Shown here one piece after another: positions 35,801-46,388 of a DNA stretch of 64,000 bases. Position 1 is the first letter of the stretch. The number at the start of each line of letters is the position of its first letter. Made by a program: the position numbers and the translations under genes. Below the pieces are notes generated by a model. The model did not search any database. It saw nothing but the letters and a program-made list of their open reading frames with translations, and was not told the origin of the DNA. Source of the DNA: Clytia hemisphaerica (lineage: Eukaryota > Cnidaria > Hydrozoa > Leptothecata > Clytiidae); the NCBI GenBank assembly GCA_902728285.1, contig CACVBU010000871.1, forward strand, positions 310,001 to 374,000, written 5' to 3'.

Positions 35801-38800
35801 CAACAGCTGATTGGTTGAAAGTGACGTAAAATCAGTCAATACGTCACTTACAACCAATCAGCTATTGGGTCCATTGTGTAAAGTCAAAAGACATTGCAAT
35901 GGTGCATATCATGAATACATCTTTAAAATAAACCTTTATAATCATTATATTATAGTGTTATCGGCGCTCCAAAAAATATCTGCAGTATGATTGGTTAAAA
36001 TGAGTACAATATATTTCGCATTTTACATGTAAAAATATAAATTGAAAATATAACAAGTGATACTTTTATGGATCTACCTGGTTACTCTTAGGTTCCAAAT
36101 AAACGGGGGGGTTCGAATAAACGGGGGGGGTTGGAAAATTTTCTAGATTTTAATAAACGGGGGGGACCTAATTGCCGGGGGGTTGGAAATTGTACTTCTG
36201 AAACCCAAAAATAAGGTAAAAATAGGCTAAAACCAGGCTATTTAGAGCAAAATAAGGGGCCTTCTCTTTCACAGCTGAAAATATTCTTAGAGATTAATAA
36301 ACGGGGGGGTCCTAATAAGGTCCGGGGGGGTTGGAAAATTTTCGAAAAATTAACAAGCGGGGGGGGCCGTTTATTTGGAACCTAAGAGTATGCATTTAAC
36401 ACATATATAATTGATATCTACGTGAGCATGACCGTTAAACAATCATTCAGAACACAAATAGTGACGATCTATTAAAATTAGTCGATCGTTTCTTATAAAA
36501 AAAACGTTTAGAAACTAAAATTTCATGCTCTTGAAATATTCTTTCTCCTCTAACTCTAAACCATAGTAACTTCCCACACCCTAAACTCCCGACTCCCATA
36601 CCCACAGAAGAAAAGACACAGTGTTTTCTTTATAATTTGGTGGACGGGTCTTTGCAAGCACTGAGGATACTCTGGACAGCGGATAAAATACAAGAAGTTT
36701 ATTCGTTGAGTACTGTATAATAAATTCTTGGCTCGAGTGTCATTGTTGTAAATTTGAACGTGGTAATATTTCGTAGAAAGTAGTGATTGCGAACCGGCCG
36801 GATGCGCCACAAAACCCCTTCGTGAGAGGAAAATACATATTCCTCGTCCCAATGCACGGTCGCGTCCTCGAGGGTTAAGGCACTACTCTTGAGTCTCTCG
36901 CAAATACGATCTCTCATTAAATCGTTCATAATTACCGCCTCTCTTTAATTCGTTTGTAATTACGTATATTTCGTCAGTTCTTTCGATGGAAATATATGAT
37001 AACATCGACCAATGTTAGGATATCGTATCGTATCGTTTCGTCTTTCGAGTTCGGAATGCTCGGATTCTTCTCTTGCAGGTGTTGTCAGTGGTTGTTCGTT
37101 ATCGAGTTTTTATCGTGTATCTGATTTGTCCGGTTGCTCTTTAGTCGGCTATAGAATCGGAAGTGTTTTTCTGGATACATATCCCGTTTCGTTGCCTCCG
37201 GTCATCGTCGATGCATCACATGAAAATAAAATATAAGATTTATGTAAGTAAGGTTAATGTCCAGAGCCCTCGACCCGAGATGTTGTTTTGAAAAAGGGCT
37301 ACCATTTTTAAACCCATACATGTCTCATCTGAGCATGCGTACTCGGACCCATGTCTCTCGGACGCCCGTCCGCCCATTCACGATCACGCCCTGACGCCCT
37401 ACTATTTGAGTGCGAGATCGCGGAGAAACTAATTTTCGCTCTATCTTCGACTGCGCGAAAATTCGCTTCTCCTCTAACTCTAAACCATAGTAACTTCCCA
37501 CACCCTAAACTCCCGACTCCCATACCCACAGAAGAAAAGACACAGTGTTTTCTTTATAATTTGGTGGACGGGTCTTTGCAAGCACTGAGAATACAAAGAG
37601 CAAAGGATTGTACGGTTGATATGAAATTGAGTCTAAATTCCCAAAGAACGGGTAATTTTAAGTCTTCTCTTCAAACTGTCCTTTAAGTATTTATTTCGTG
37701 ATTTTTCCGATTTCCAACGCCCGTGCAAATCAATCTCTTTCAGACATTTGTTCTTCTGTGCCTACAAGCAATCAAAATAAAATCTCACTTGACTTTTCTC
37801 TAGCATACTAATCAATGCACCTGTACTACCCAGCCACTACTGGTACAGGAAAAAAAAATTTAGCCCTGTACTACCCAGCCACAGCTGGTACAGGAACAGT
37901 AGGTTTAAACCATGTACTACCCAGTCACTCCTGGTACATGAGAAAACAGTTACTACCATCTGTACTACCCAGCCACTACTGGTACAGGTAAAATCCAAAT
38001 CCATTCTGTACTACCCAGCCACTGCTGGTACAGGGAAAGATAAATGGCAAATTATTAGTCTCAATCCCATCATTAACATAAAATTGGTCACATATGGCAG
38101 TAGGAAAAAATCATTCTAGCATCATTTGAAAATGAAATTATTTGGATGTCTTCTTTAGAGGTGAAAAATCTAGATACAAAGCAATCAAATTGAAATTTGT
38201 GAATCCTTTAAATAATGAACTACAATTTGATAGAAAATATGGTTGCAAAATTAGATATCCTGACACAAAACTCTCGAAAGTCCCCTCCTTTTTAGTTATC
38301 AAGGGCCAATAATATGCTGATCTCCAGAGCGGAACAAACAATACACCTTTGCCTTTGCAACTTTTCAAATGTCGTAATGTGTCACCTATTAAAGATATTG
38401 GTGGACAAAGCCAATTGAAGTGGTTACTCCAATCACATGTAAAACTATCTACTCCTAGGGTACCTGGACAATAGAATTTTGAATTAAATGAGTCAACCTT
38501 TCTGTTTGTATATGAGGCAAATCGATCAAATGTGAATTTTCCAAATTTTTCTTGGATGTAACTAAATGATTCATAATCGATGCTCCAATCATCATAGTCT
38601 ATGTATTTGGAAATTTGGTCTGCAATTTGATTGTACTCCCTAGGTATCCACTGTGTTGTAATTTATATGTCAAATTTTAAGCAAAGTTTAAAAATGTCTA
38701 AAGCAATGTTTTGAAGATGAGGCTTTCTGCTGCCTATTTGAATTATTCTTGCTACGTCTGTATTGTCTTGTCTGAATGCCACAGGATTTTTTGGTTGGTT

Positions 38801-41800
38801 AAAAGTGAGTAAAAGCTTTCTAATGAGTATTTGACTGCCAACAGCTCTTGTGTCAGGTGTGAAAAAAAATTATTTTTGAAAATAAAAACACAAGCGTCTT
38901 TTGAAAAAAGAAAAAAAAATGTTAATTAGAAGTATTGTCAGTTTCAGTAGGATTACCGACTAATGTCTCTGTTGGTTTAGGTGGGTTTGTGCATGTGGCA
39001 AAAAAATGTCCTTTCTTTCCACACCTCCAACATTCTAATTCCTCAATGGGGATTTTTGGTTTTTGTCTTGGTCTACTATCCATATGGTGACTACTGAAAT
39101 TGGACTGGCTACTATTCGAGTTGTGTGCCGAATTGCTCTCCTTTAGGCTTCTTTTCCGGGCTGCCTCCCTTATGGCTTTTTGAATTCGCTTTTCGTCATC
39201 CTCATCCGAGGCGAGATCATCACTTTGGTAGGCATTGGCTGTGTCCCACCCGTCTCTATCAGCGATCATTAAGACTTTCATTCTGGCATAACAAATGTCC
39301 TTACCTTTGGTCAATAGGTCTGACACTTCGTCATATTTTTGCTTTCGGAGGGAGTTTTCGGCTTTCTCAAATATGTCCACAACTTGTCCTTGATAGTCGA
39401 ACTGTTGCTGATTTGCTTTTGAGGTCAGTTTTACTTTCTCAAGCTTTCTGCGCTTCTCTGATTTTTCTTCTGGGATTCTATCGTCCAGCATTCTTTTGGT
39501 ATTCTCGTTTGCTTTTTCGAGTAGGTTTGCAAGCATGTTTTGAAGATCATTTTTCGTAATTTGTTGATTTCCCTCTTGAGGGGCGTCTCCTTCTGGCATG
39601 GTGTTTTGTTTATGAAGTACGTCTCTGCTGATTGTCAACTGTGAGCTGTCCAGAGCCCTCGACCCGAGATGTTGTTTTGAAAAAGGGCTACCATTTTTAA
39701 ACCCATACATGTCTCATCTGAGCATGCGTACTCGGACCCATGTCTCTCGGACGCCCGTCCGCCCATTCACGATCACGCCCTGACGCCCTACTATTTGAGT
39801 GCGAGATCGCGGAGAAACTAATTTTCGCTCTATCTTCGACTGCGCGAAAATTCGCTTCATATTCAAGAGTTCGAGAACAAAAAAACATCTATCTCATCAA
39901 AAAATTGAGTTATTTGACTAAGAACATTGATGTATGCTTATTAATAGTGATTCTTATAGATAAACATGCGTTTTTTGAGCCAACAAAATTTTTTTGCAAA
40001 AATCTGTTTGAACCATCTTTTACCTATGATGGTACCTTACTTTCCTGCCAAAAATCCAATTTTTCACAAAGCCCAAAAAACACATTTTTTGGCCGTTTTT
40101 TGGCCCAAATTTGCCCAAAAATTATTTTCCAGAAATCGGGCTCCGTCACATTCGAGGGTTTATAGTTATGCATCTTTGTGCAAAAAATCGTAAAGAATGA
40201 AAGAGCCAATCTCGAGAAAAGCTAATACCTAAGTAATTGATAATGTGCTTACAAAAAAATATTGAATTTGGCCAGTTTTTCTATAAAAACACGCCAAGCA
40301 ACCAAAATTTCATGTCGAAACACACATATTCTTTAAAAGTAAGCCCTCCTGAGAAAAAAAACATCTATCTCATAAAAAAATTGAGTTATTTGACTAAGAA
40401 CATTGATGTATGCTTATTAATAGTGATTCTTATAGATAAACATGCGTTTTTTGAGCCACAAAAATTTTTTTGCAAAAATCTGCTTAAGCCAAGTTTTACC
40501 CTACTTTCATGCAAAAAATCAGAAAAAATTAACGACCTAATTTTTCACAAAGTCCAAAAAACCCGTTTTTTAGCCGTTTTTTGGCCCAAATTTGCCCAAA
40601 AAATTTTTTGTTTTTAAATCGGGATCCGTCACATTCGAGGGTTTATAGTTATGCATCTTTGTGCAAAAAATCAGAAAAATCTAACGAGCCAATCACGAGG
40701 AAAGCTAATAACTAACGAACGGACGAACGGACAAAGGTTAATTTATAGGACCTCCACCGGGGTAGGTCCAAAAGATGTTGTTGCATTGTAGCGGGTAGCA
40801 GCAATCTAACGTCACTTTGCTACAAAACATTCCAATACAAAAAGTGCATTTTTTGGGTCACCGATAAACCAGTTATCAGACGCAAGCTCGTACAATATGG
40901 AAATATTTTACTAAGTTCCGAATTTTTTTACATATTTTTCCTCGCCTAAAGACAAATAAAAGAAAAATATTATGCAAAAAAATCTCGGAACTCGTAAAAT
41001 ATTTTTTGTATTGTACTCGCAACTGTCTGGTAACTATTACTTATCGGCGATCCAAAAAATATCTGCAATCTGATTGGTTAAAAAGAGTACAATATATCTT
41101 GTATTTTACATGTAAAAATATAAATTGACAAAAAGATGTTGTTGCATTGTAGCGTTAGAAGCAATTTAACGTCACTTTGCTACAAAAGTGTCCTCCAACA
41201 CAAAAAGTGCATTTTTTGGGTCACCGACGAACCAGTTATCAAACGCAAGCTCGTACAATACAGAAATATTTTACTTAAGTTCCGAATTTGTTTACATATT
41301 TTCCTTGTCTAAAGACTCGAAAAATATTATGCAAAAAAATCTCGGAAATATTTTTTGTATTGTACTCGCAACTGTCTGATAACTATTACGTATTACAGAT
41401 TTTACCTAGCTCTTGCTCTACTTGCTCTTCTTTGACACTCCACGAGACAGATTTCTTTGAAGATTTCCTCTCGCTTTGTTGAGGTTCTGGAGCTTCTTCA
41501 GAAGGCGGTAGTGCTGGTTGATCGTCGTTAACTGGTTCTGTCTTTATATTGTCTGCAGCATCTACTGATTTCCTTCCTGTGAGAAACAACAGTAATATGT
41601 ACTCTTTATGATAATGGATTCACTTTATGAGCTGTTTCTTGGTAAATCTTCATATATCTACAATCCTACTATAAATAGTTGAGACGTCGCCCCCTCCACT
41701 CCATTGGCAATGTTCGGAACTCCAGGACATTACGAATGGGGTACAGGGGACGGAATTAGTAAGAAAGTGGTCAGTCTCCATATATTTATTAAGAGATTGT

Positions 41801-43853
41801 AGATCCTGAATTCTTCCAAAACTTTTTAAAAATCATCACGAAAGGAAAAAGTCTTTTTATTATACCCTCTGTAGCCTATTTTCTTAAAAATAATACAGCA
41901 GATTTGATTAAAACTTGAACCACATTCATGTGAGTAATGACAGTTTCAGCAATTTTAACAAAATGAAGCTTTATTCGAACAATAAAGGTTTCCTTTTTAA
42001 ATAAGTGTTCCTGTTTCATATTAGACACATGTTTTACATCAGGACAGTGTCTGCCTATTGTTATATTGTACTGGATAAGCAAAAAAAGGTTTTTCTTTTC
42101 CTCTTTCTGACCAATCTTGCTCCACACCCGTGTCAATTCAATATCAAAAAGCTTGTAAATCAAAATTGATGAGTAAGCAAACGATCACTCTTATATTTAA
42201 AAACAAAACCTTTAATTTTGCGTTTTAAATTCAGGCTTTACTTATAATACATAAGTTGTGAAGTACGAAATGGCCTAATGAACCAAACGTTTTTTTTTTT
42301 TAACATAAGCCTCATCAGTATCACGACAGAAATCTTGAAAAAGCTTAAAATAAGCATACACGCTTTTTTTATAAGAACGGTGTAAATCCATTTCATCATG
42401 GATAGTCTTACAGCATTCTAAGGTTAGGATCCTAATTCACACTAGATTTAACATTTAGTACATACGTCTCAAGCATAAAATGTCATTTTTGTGAAAGAAG
42501 TGAGCCTTACTTTGGGGTAATTGTCAATTTATAATTGAAAATGCTCTAAAAATGGCATTCTTAGCTTGAATTCCATGATGGTGATTCTTAGCACTATTCT
42601 TAATTTTTTGGCCATTTTCATCATGGACTTTCTTATAAAGTATATTCTTATAAAAAAAGCGTGTATCTTTAAGCATGATACGATGTGTAATTCATCGCGT
42701 GGTACAAGACATCGAGTAGACATACTTCAGCTTCATGACGTATGTTTCAAAGCATAGCGAGGCTCAAAAACATTTAACCCCATGGTTATCAAAGCACAAA
42801 AGCACCGCCATATCATTATGTCCACCAAGTTAAAACACAATCAAAAATTATAACAACAGTACCTTTAGATTTTCGGTCTTTCTTTTTTGAAGGTTCCTTA
42901 GAAGATGAATCTTGATAATTATCAATCAGTTTGAAATTTCGTTTGGGTATAGGTGTTCTTTTTGAACGTCTTTTATTACTTGCATCATCTTCTTCTGTGG
43001 CCCCTGCTAGAAAAATAATTTAAAAAAATATTAATAGAGGTTTTTCTAGGTTTAGTTATTTCCGCCATTATGGAAGCAATAGACCTTATTAAAGTTTTTG
43101 ATTTCTGAAACAGCGATGCATTGTGGGATAGTTTCGGGGGTATTACAATAGCAGGAATTCCTAAGAGATTTCTATTGTAATACCCTGAAACAATCCCACA
43201 ATGCATCGCTTTTTTAGAAAAATCAAAAACCCTGATAAGATCTATTGTTTGAATCTGTAGTGGCGACCCCTTTTGCAAATCAAACTTGCTTTAATAATTG
43301 GCCATTCCTGAAGAAGGGGTAAATTACAACACATTCATTTTGGGACTGAAACTACCAGGTAGGGACCTATCTAGGAGCGTAGCGACCCATGCAGCATTTA
43401 ATAGCACCCATAGAGGCTGTTCAATCAGGCAAAGGCTCCAATCGTGGTTAACAATTTCTCCAATTGGCCCTAATAGCAGCAGTTACATAACTTAACAAAA
43501 CATGAAAAATCTCTAGATAGTGACAAAAACAAAGGTTCTTAGTCTGCAGGACAATAGGTTTTACATATAACAAACTTGAATTTAGCTGAAGATTGAAAAA
43601 CTTTGTTTTAAACTTTGTTGAGAACGAAGAGCACTGGTCATAAATGATATCTGGAAATGCTTTAAGAATGAAAACACATACAGCTAGCTATACCCTCCAT
43701 GAGAGTGGAAATTAGCTAAATGTATCTGGAACTCTCACCTGATGTTTCTGGATTTGTATCACCCACACCAGTGATTTCTTCAATATAAGCTTGATAACTT
43801 TTTCGAGTTTCACGACGATGACCTTCTTCCCATGCTGAATTATTATCAGACAT
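32864..43853 (-). CDS. Lysine-rich, intrinsically disordered, probably nuclear protein; 3' end not found
   Basis: Minus-strand exons: 43853-43739, 43006-42863, 41576-41406, 35445-35242, 34326-34049, 33656-33568, 33150-32864. All splice sites are GT-AG with consistent phases (mostly phase 1), giving about 429 codons without a stop. It starts MSDNNSAWEEGHRRETRKSY. The rest is low in hydrophobic residues and alternates acidic runs (DDEEEEAA) with basic ones (KKSRRRR, NKKRRSG). An AT-hook-like RKSGRVRKPKEF lies in exon 4. Four SUMO-type motifs occur: IKTE and VKEE in exon 3, IKEE in exon 5, VKTE in exon 7. Nuclear-localisation-like KKSRRRR and RKRK are present. This suits a chromatin-associated protein, but I do not recognise the family. 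Reading through the last donor (GTATTA at 32863) gives 24 more codons before a stop, partly in repeat-like sequence. Confidence 0.82.
33757..33962. mobile_element. MITE, 'AATAGACCTTTT' family, intron 5
   Basis: AATAGACCTTTTCATAATTACG at the left mirrors CGTAATTTACTAAAAGGTCTAT at the right. The inner words CACTTGCCTCGT/ACGAGGCAAGTG and ACCATGGTGATTA/TAATCACCATGG also pair, so it forms a long hairpin. Shares its tips with elements at 43078, 50507 and 51903. Confidence 0.75.
34618..35180. mobile_element. pogo/Tigger-like non-autonomous element, intron 4
   Basis: Left tip CAGTGAAACCTCTAATTAGC and right tip (inverse) CAGTAAACCCTCCAATTAAC, both next to TA. The words GTCCGC and GCTAATTA recur near both ends. 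CAGT...CCTC tips on a TA target are typical of pogo/Tigger elements. No transposase frame in the 563 bp. Confidence 0.65.
35757..35926. mobile_element. Hairpin MITE, intron 3 of the lysine-rich gene
   Basis: Pairs ATGGTATGCACCATTACAAT with ATTGCAATGGTGCATATCAT, and CAGCTGATTGGTTG with CAACCAATCAGCT. The arms cover most of the 170 bp. Confidence 0.65.
36085..36392. mobile_element. MITE with 'ACTCTTAGGTTCCAAATAAACGG' ends
   Basis: ACTCTTAGGTTCCAAATAAA at the left is mirrored by TTTATTTGGAACCTAAGAGT at the right. AATAAACGGGGGGG is repeated several times inside. Confidence 0.75.
36699..36929 (-). CDS. Unrecognised 76-codon frame inside the retroelement
   Basis: Starts MNDLMRDRICERLKSSALTL and ends at a TAA that overlaps an AATAAA hexamer (36703-36698). 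Composition is balanced and GC is higher than in the neighbourhood, which looks like coding sequence, but no family is recognised. It sits between copies A2 and B2. It may be a fragment of another element or a passenger sequence. Confidence 0.3.
   Translation of the reverse strand: MNDLMRDRICERLKSSALTLEDATVHWDEEYVFSSHEGVLWRIRPVRNHYFLRNITTFKFTTMTLEPRIYYTVLNE
37821..38034. repeat. Five 29-bp hairpin repeats at 46-bp spacing inside the retroelement
   Basis: Copies start at 37821, 37866, 37912, 37960 and 38006. Each reads close to CTGTACTACCCAGCCACTAC followed by TGGTACAGG, and folds into a stem CTGTAC/GTACAG. The third copy has ATGTAC/GTACAT, a paired change that keeps the stem. Spacers of 16-19 bp are unrelated to one another. 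They lie after the RNase H remnant and before B1. Confidence 0.85.
38138..38875 (-). pseudogene. RNase H / C-terminal reverse-transcriptase remnant of a DIRS-type element
   Basis: Three minus-strand pieces read in order: HLTQELLAVKYSLESF, then DVARIIQIGSRKPHLQNIAL, then WIPREYNQIADQISKY and further on FDRFASYTNRK, FNSKFYCPGTLGVDSF and VPLWRSAYYWPL. These match the RNase H region of tyrosine-recombinase retroelements as I know it. There is a frameshift near 38765 and an in-frame TAA at 38665-38663. The gag-like frame begins only about 50 bp upstream, so nearly all of the reverse transcriptase has been deleted. Confidence 0.7.
38922..39710 (-). CDS. gag-like protein with CCHC zinc knuckle (retroelement)
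   Basis: Open for 262 codons. The likelier start is Met at 39599 (MPEGDAPQEG), because the residues before it are encoded by terminal repeat A. The middle is rich in Lys, Glu and Gln and looks helical. Near the C-terminus CWRCGKKGHFFATC fits the C-x2-C-x4-H-x4-C zinc knuckle of retroelement nucleocapsids. A serine/asparagine-rich linker precedes it. The frame is intact although its partner enzyme is deleted. Confidence 0.75.
   Translation of the reverse strand: MYGFKNGSPFSKQHLGSRALDSSQLTISRDVLHKQNTMPEGDAPQEGNQQITKNDLQNMLANLLEKANENTKRMLDDRIPEEKSEKRRKLEKVKLTSKANQQQFDYQGQVVDIFEKAENSLRKQKYDEVSDLLTKGKDICYARMKVLMIADRDGWDTANAYQSDDLASDEDDEKRIQKAIREAARKRSLKESNSAHNSNSSQSNFSSHHMDSRPRQKPKIPIEELECWRCGKKGHFFATCTNPPKPTETLVGNPTETDNTSN
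39885..40772. mobile_element. Repeat with two diverged halves and a GGACCT...AGGTCC hairpin end
   Basis: About 310 bp starting AAAAACATCTATCTCATC occurs at 39885-40205 and again at 40357-40690. The end holds CGAACGGACGAACGGACAAAGG and then the hairpin GGACCTCC...GTAGGTCC (40751-40772). The inverse of this end occurs at 63313-63410. A frame runs through each half, but the matching is at DNA level and includes poly-A runs. Confidence 0.6.
40775..41397. repeat. Tandem duplication of about 270-360 bp next to exon 3
   Basis: AAAAGATGTTGTTGCATTGT, AACGTCACTTTGCTACAAAA and GCATTTTTTGGGTCACCGA occur at 40773-41046 and again at 41130-41397. Each copy also contains an inverted pair (ACGCAAGCTCGTACAAT / ATTGTACTCGCAACTG). 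The link segment (41040-41130, TCGGCGATCCAAAAAATATC) is repeated at 35960-36052. The second copy ends 8 bp before the exon 3 boundary region. Confidence 0.65.
42355..42672. mobile_element. MITE with 'ATACACGCTTTTTTTATAAGAA' ends, intron 2
   Basis: ATACACGCTTTTTTTATAAG at the left mirrors CTTATAAAAAAAGCGTGTAT at the right. GAATGCCATTTTTAGAGC and related words pair near the centre. Confidence 0.6.
43076..43247. mobile_element. Hairpin MITE, 'AATAGACCTT' tips, intron 1
   Basis: CAATAGACCTTATTAAAGTT at the left and ATAAGATCTATTG at the right. AGCGATGCATTGTGGGATAG pairs with CAATCCCACAATGCATCGCT. It sits about 70 bp upstream of exon 2. Confidence 0.7.
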
Positions 43854-45478
43854 ATTTATTCCATAGATCTTTTCTTTTAATTAATAACAATGAAATAAAA
43901 AATATAATCAATTTGAAATTACAGCTCAGCTGGTCAGGTAGAGCACAGCCTGTAGTAGCAGCCAGCAGAAGATTAAAAAATTTATGCACGTAAAAACTAA
44001 TTTTTTTCTGGGCCAAAATTTTTGTTGAGAGCCCAGTGGGGTGAGATTCTAAAAATTTGAAATTTACTAACAACGTGCAAGATATTCTTTAATACAGATA
44101 ATACAGTGGAATAGAAAAAATTTTGACAACTTTTTGCAGGTGCAAAGGTACCTCTTATTAAAATGTTATTCAAAATCTAGTAGATATATGGTACTTTTAA
44201 ATTAGAAGTGATCATTTTGATCAATGGAGTCTAAATCCATTCTTACATTGTCACAGGAAAGTGAGGTTTTGGAACAAGGGGGTTATTGAGGGGCAGTGTG
44301 TTCTTTAAGTTCTTTAGTCAATACTGAATAGTTAAGCCATTTTTCATACTTGCCTTTTTAGCTCGTCGACCATCAGACACTGTCCCTCCTGAAATCATGA
44401 AAATTATGGTAAAGGTGCCCTTTTTGGACACCGACATAGCCGCTGCCCTGCCTTTAAAATATGGCCTGACAAAGAAATTCAACATGGTGTTCTGTTTCTC
44501 AATATCTACCAAGGTTAGGAATCGTCATCCAAATTATGCAGGCTAGAGGCCAAGTTTAACTAAATAAGGGTATAGAAGAGTGAATAAGGTTAAGCAGGCG
44601 CAAATATGGCTTACGTTAACTTTTCTCTCCATTCCTGAATCTTGATGAGGCAAATGTAATCATTCATCTTTTTACAAATGCCCATATCACATACATACTT
44701 AGTGTCCCTCATCTTATGGCGGCTATCTAAAATATGTTCCGTTTGCGTCGCCCGACCAACTCACCTTCAAAACATAAATCCCGAGTCGGACAAGTCGGAA
44801 AAATGTCGGAAAAAGTTTTTGATAGCTAAGCACTTCTTTGAATCATCATTCGCTACGAGTTTTTATTTACTTAACCCACATTGAGTCCCATTTGAGTTTT
44901 TTCATGTATATACCCTTATTGAAATTTTCAAGTAGAAATTCGGCGACGCGGTAGGGCCAATACCCCCGAGAGCCGAAAATAAGGTCTGCTTTTAAGGTTC
45001 ACACATGCGCGCGCACATTTAATTTGGCAAATCAAAGATGGGGGCAAGAGATTTCGTTGATTGCCGACTTGATTCTTCGGGATTTCCTAGATTTAAAAAA
45101 CCCGACAAAATTTACTACCGACCGACTGGATTTGAAGATGTTTTATGGCGCGAACAGAACATATTTTAGATTGTCGCCTATGTCCCAAATTTTCTTAAAA
45201 TGTGAAGATTCAGAAAGATTGCTTTCTTTAAAGTCTCTTATGGAATGCTTCCCTTTTCCATCAAATACAGGAGCTAGATACCTTGGATCTGTGGCTAGAA
45301 TATACAGGGAAAACCGTCGCTCAAAATAGGCTATTATCTAAATTCCACTGAGTACGCTTTAAGTCTTAATGTCACAAAACACTTTTTTTAATGATTTATG
45401 TTATCCTTGCCAGTTACAGTTAGGGAAACCATCCAGGATCTTGCCATTCTATCAGCCAGCAAAAACTAAATGACACTC
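43854..45478. other. Intergenic region, no supported gene
   Basis: Upstream of the lysine-rich gene, so its promoter should lie near 43860-44000, but no TATA box stands out. A 101-codon frame at 45024-45329 overlaps another frame of 44 codons and has no splice or polyadenylation support. No clear transposon ends were found. Confidence 0.4.
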
Positions 45479-45700
45479 AACGTAGTGGTCTAAAGAAACG
45501 ACTATTCTTTTTTAGAATCAACCTTACAATCTAGTTTTTATATTTATAAAAACTAGATTGCTGAGGTGTGAAAAGGAATGTTCGGCGTGAATGATCCTTT
45601 TGTTTCGATAATAACATCAAAGCGGGAACTAATTTTCTTCTCGTTTCTTTCTTTCCTTTTTCTCTCTCATAACTTCAAGCTTTCCCTCAGACTCTCCCAA

Positions 45701-45772
45701 GCGTGGTTAGCTCAAGTGGTTAGAGCATCTGTCTCATAAGCATGGGTTTCCGAGTTCGATCCCTGTAGGTGT
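45701..45772 (+). pseudogene. tRNA-Met-like sequence, left arm
   Basis: GCGTGGTTAGCTCAAGTGG opens it. The D-stem GCTC/GAGC is intact, the anticodon loop is CTCATAA (anticodon CAT), and the B-box GAGTTCGATCC is perfect. The acceptor and T stems do not pair well, so it is a decayed tRNA or a tRNA-derived element head. Confidence 0.65.
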
Positions 45773-46316
45773 CAAATTTTTCAATTCTTCAAATTTCTTA
45801 TTTTAATTCTCTTTCTATTAAAATAAAGGTCAATCGAACAAGTAACTAGCATATATTACCTCCGCTCTCTGTGTAAGGTTTAGATAAGCTATGATAGCAT
45901 CACTTAATAAGAACTTTTTTAAGTTATTTTTTTCTTCAATCTTTTTTTTACCACAAGCGATTATTCAAGGCTGAGATATAGAAGAACGGGTATAGGCGTT
46001 TGCGCCTGCGTTTGGTGACTGACAGTTTCAGTTTCACTACTTTCACTTTCAGCCAGCGAGTGAGAGAGCATGATAATTGATTTCCGGGTCAAAATATTTG
46101 ACACTTGATCCAATCGTTTGCTTATCTTTCTTATCGTCATTTGAATTTCAGTATTCAGTGCTTATAAAATACGGTTGGTATAAGGGTATCAAACTCCTCA
46201 CTAAGAAGGAACAGATCATAGATTCAAATTGAACGCGTAATTACTAATAGCAATTAACATTACATAACGCGTCGATATGATGAGCACGAAAACAAAATCA
46301 AGAATTGGAAAATTTG

Positions 46317-46388
46317 ACACCCAGAGGGATCGAACTCGGAAACCCATGCTTATGAGACAAACGCTCTAACCATTTGAGCTAACCACGC
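46317..46388 (-). pseudogene. tRNA-Met-like sequence, right arm
   Basis: Inverted counterpart of 45701-45772 with several differences (for example GCGTTTGT in place of GCATCTGT before the anticodon loop). The D-stem, CTCATAA loop and B-box are retained. Confidence 0.65.

Larger units (their letters stand above)
36544..39858 (-). mobile_element. Deleted DIRS/Ngaro-type tyrosine-recombinase retrotransposon with split direct repeats
   Basis: A 212-bp sequence A occurs at 39647-39858 and 37258-37470, and a 123-bp sequence B at 37468-37591 and 36544-36666. Read on the minus strand the order is A1 - gag-like frame - RNase H-like remnant - B1 - A2 - spacer - B2. That is the split-direct-repeat layout known from PAT/Ngaro elements, with 590 bp between A2 and B2. 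Most of the reverse transcriptase and any tyrosine recombinase are missing, so the copy cannot move by itself. It lies in intron 3 of the lysine-rich gene, in the same orientation. Confidence 0.65.

Noticed and set aside
37821..38034. CRISPR-like array of five 29-bp repeats
   Set aside because: Regular repeats with unique spacers, but the window has spliced eukaryotic genes, the array is inside a retroelement, and no cas-type gene is present. Kept as hairpin repeats.
39125..39559. 144-codon plus-strand frame opposite the gag-like protein
   Set aside because: Antisense shadow of the intact minus-strand frame that has the zinc knuckle.
45024..45329. 101-codon frame upstream of the inverted repeat
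   Set aside because: A second overlapping frame looks equally protein-like, and there is no splice site, polyadenylation signal or recognisable domain.
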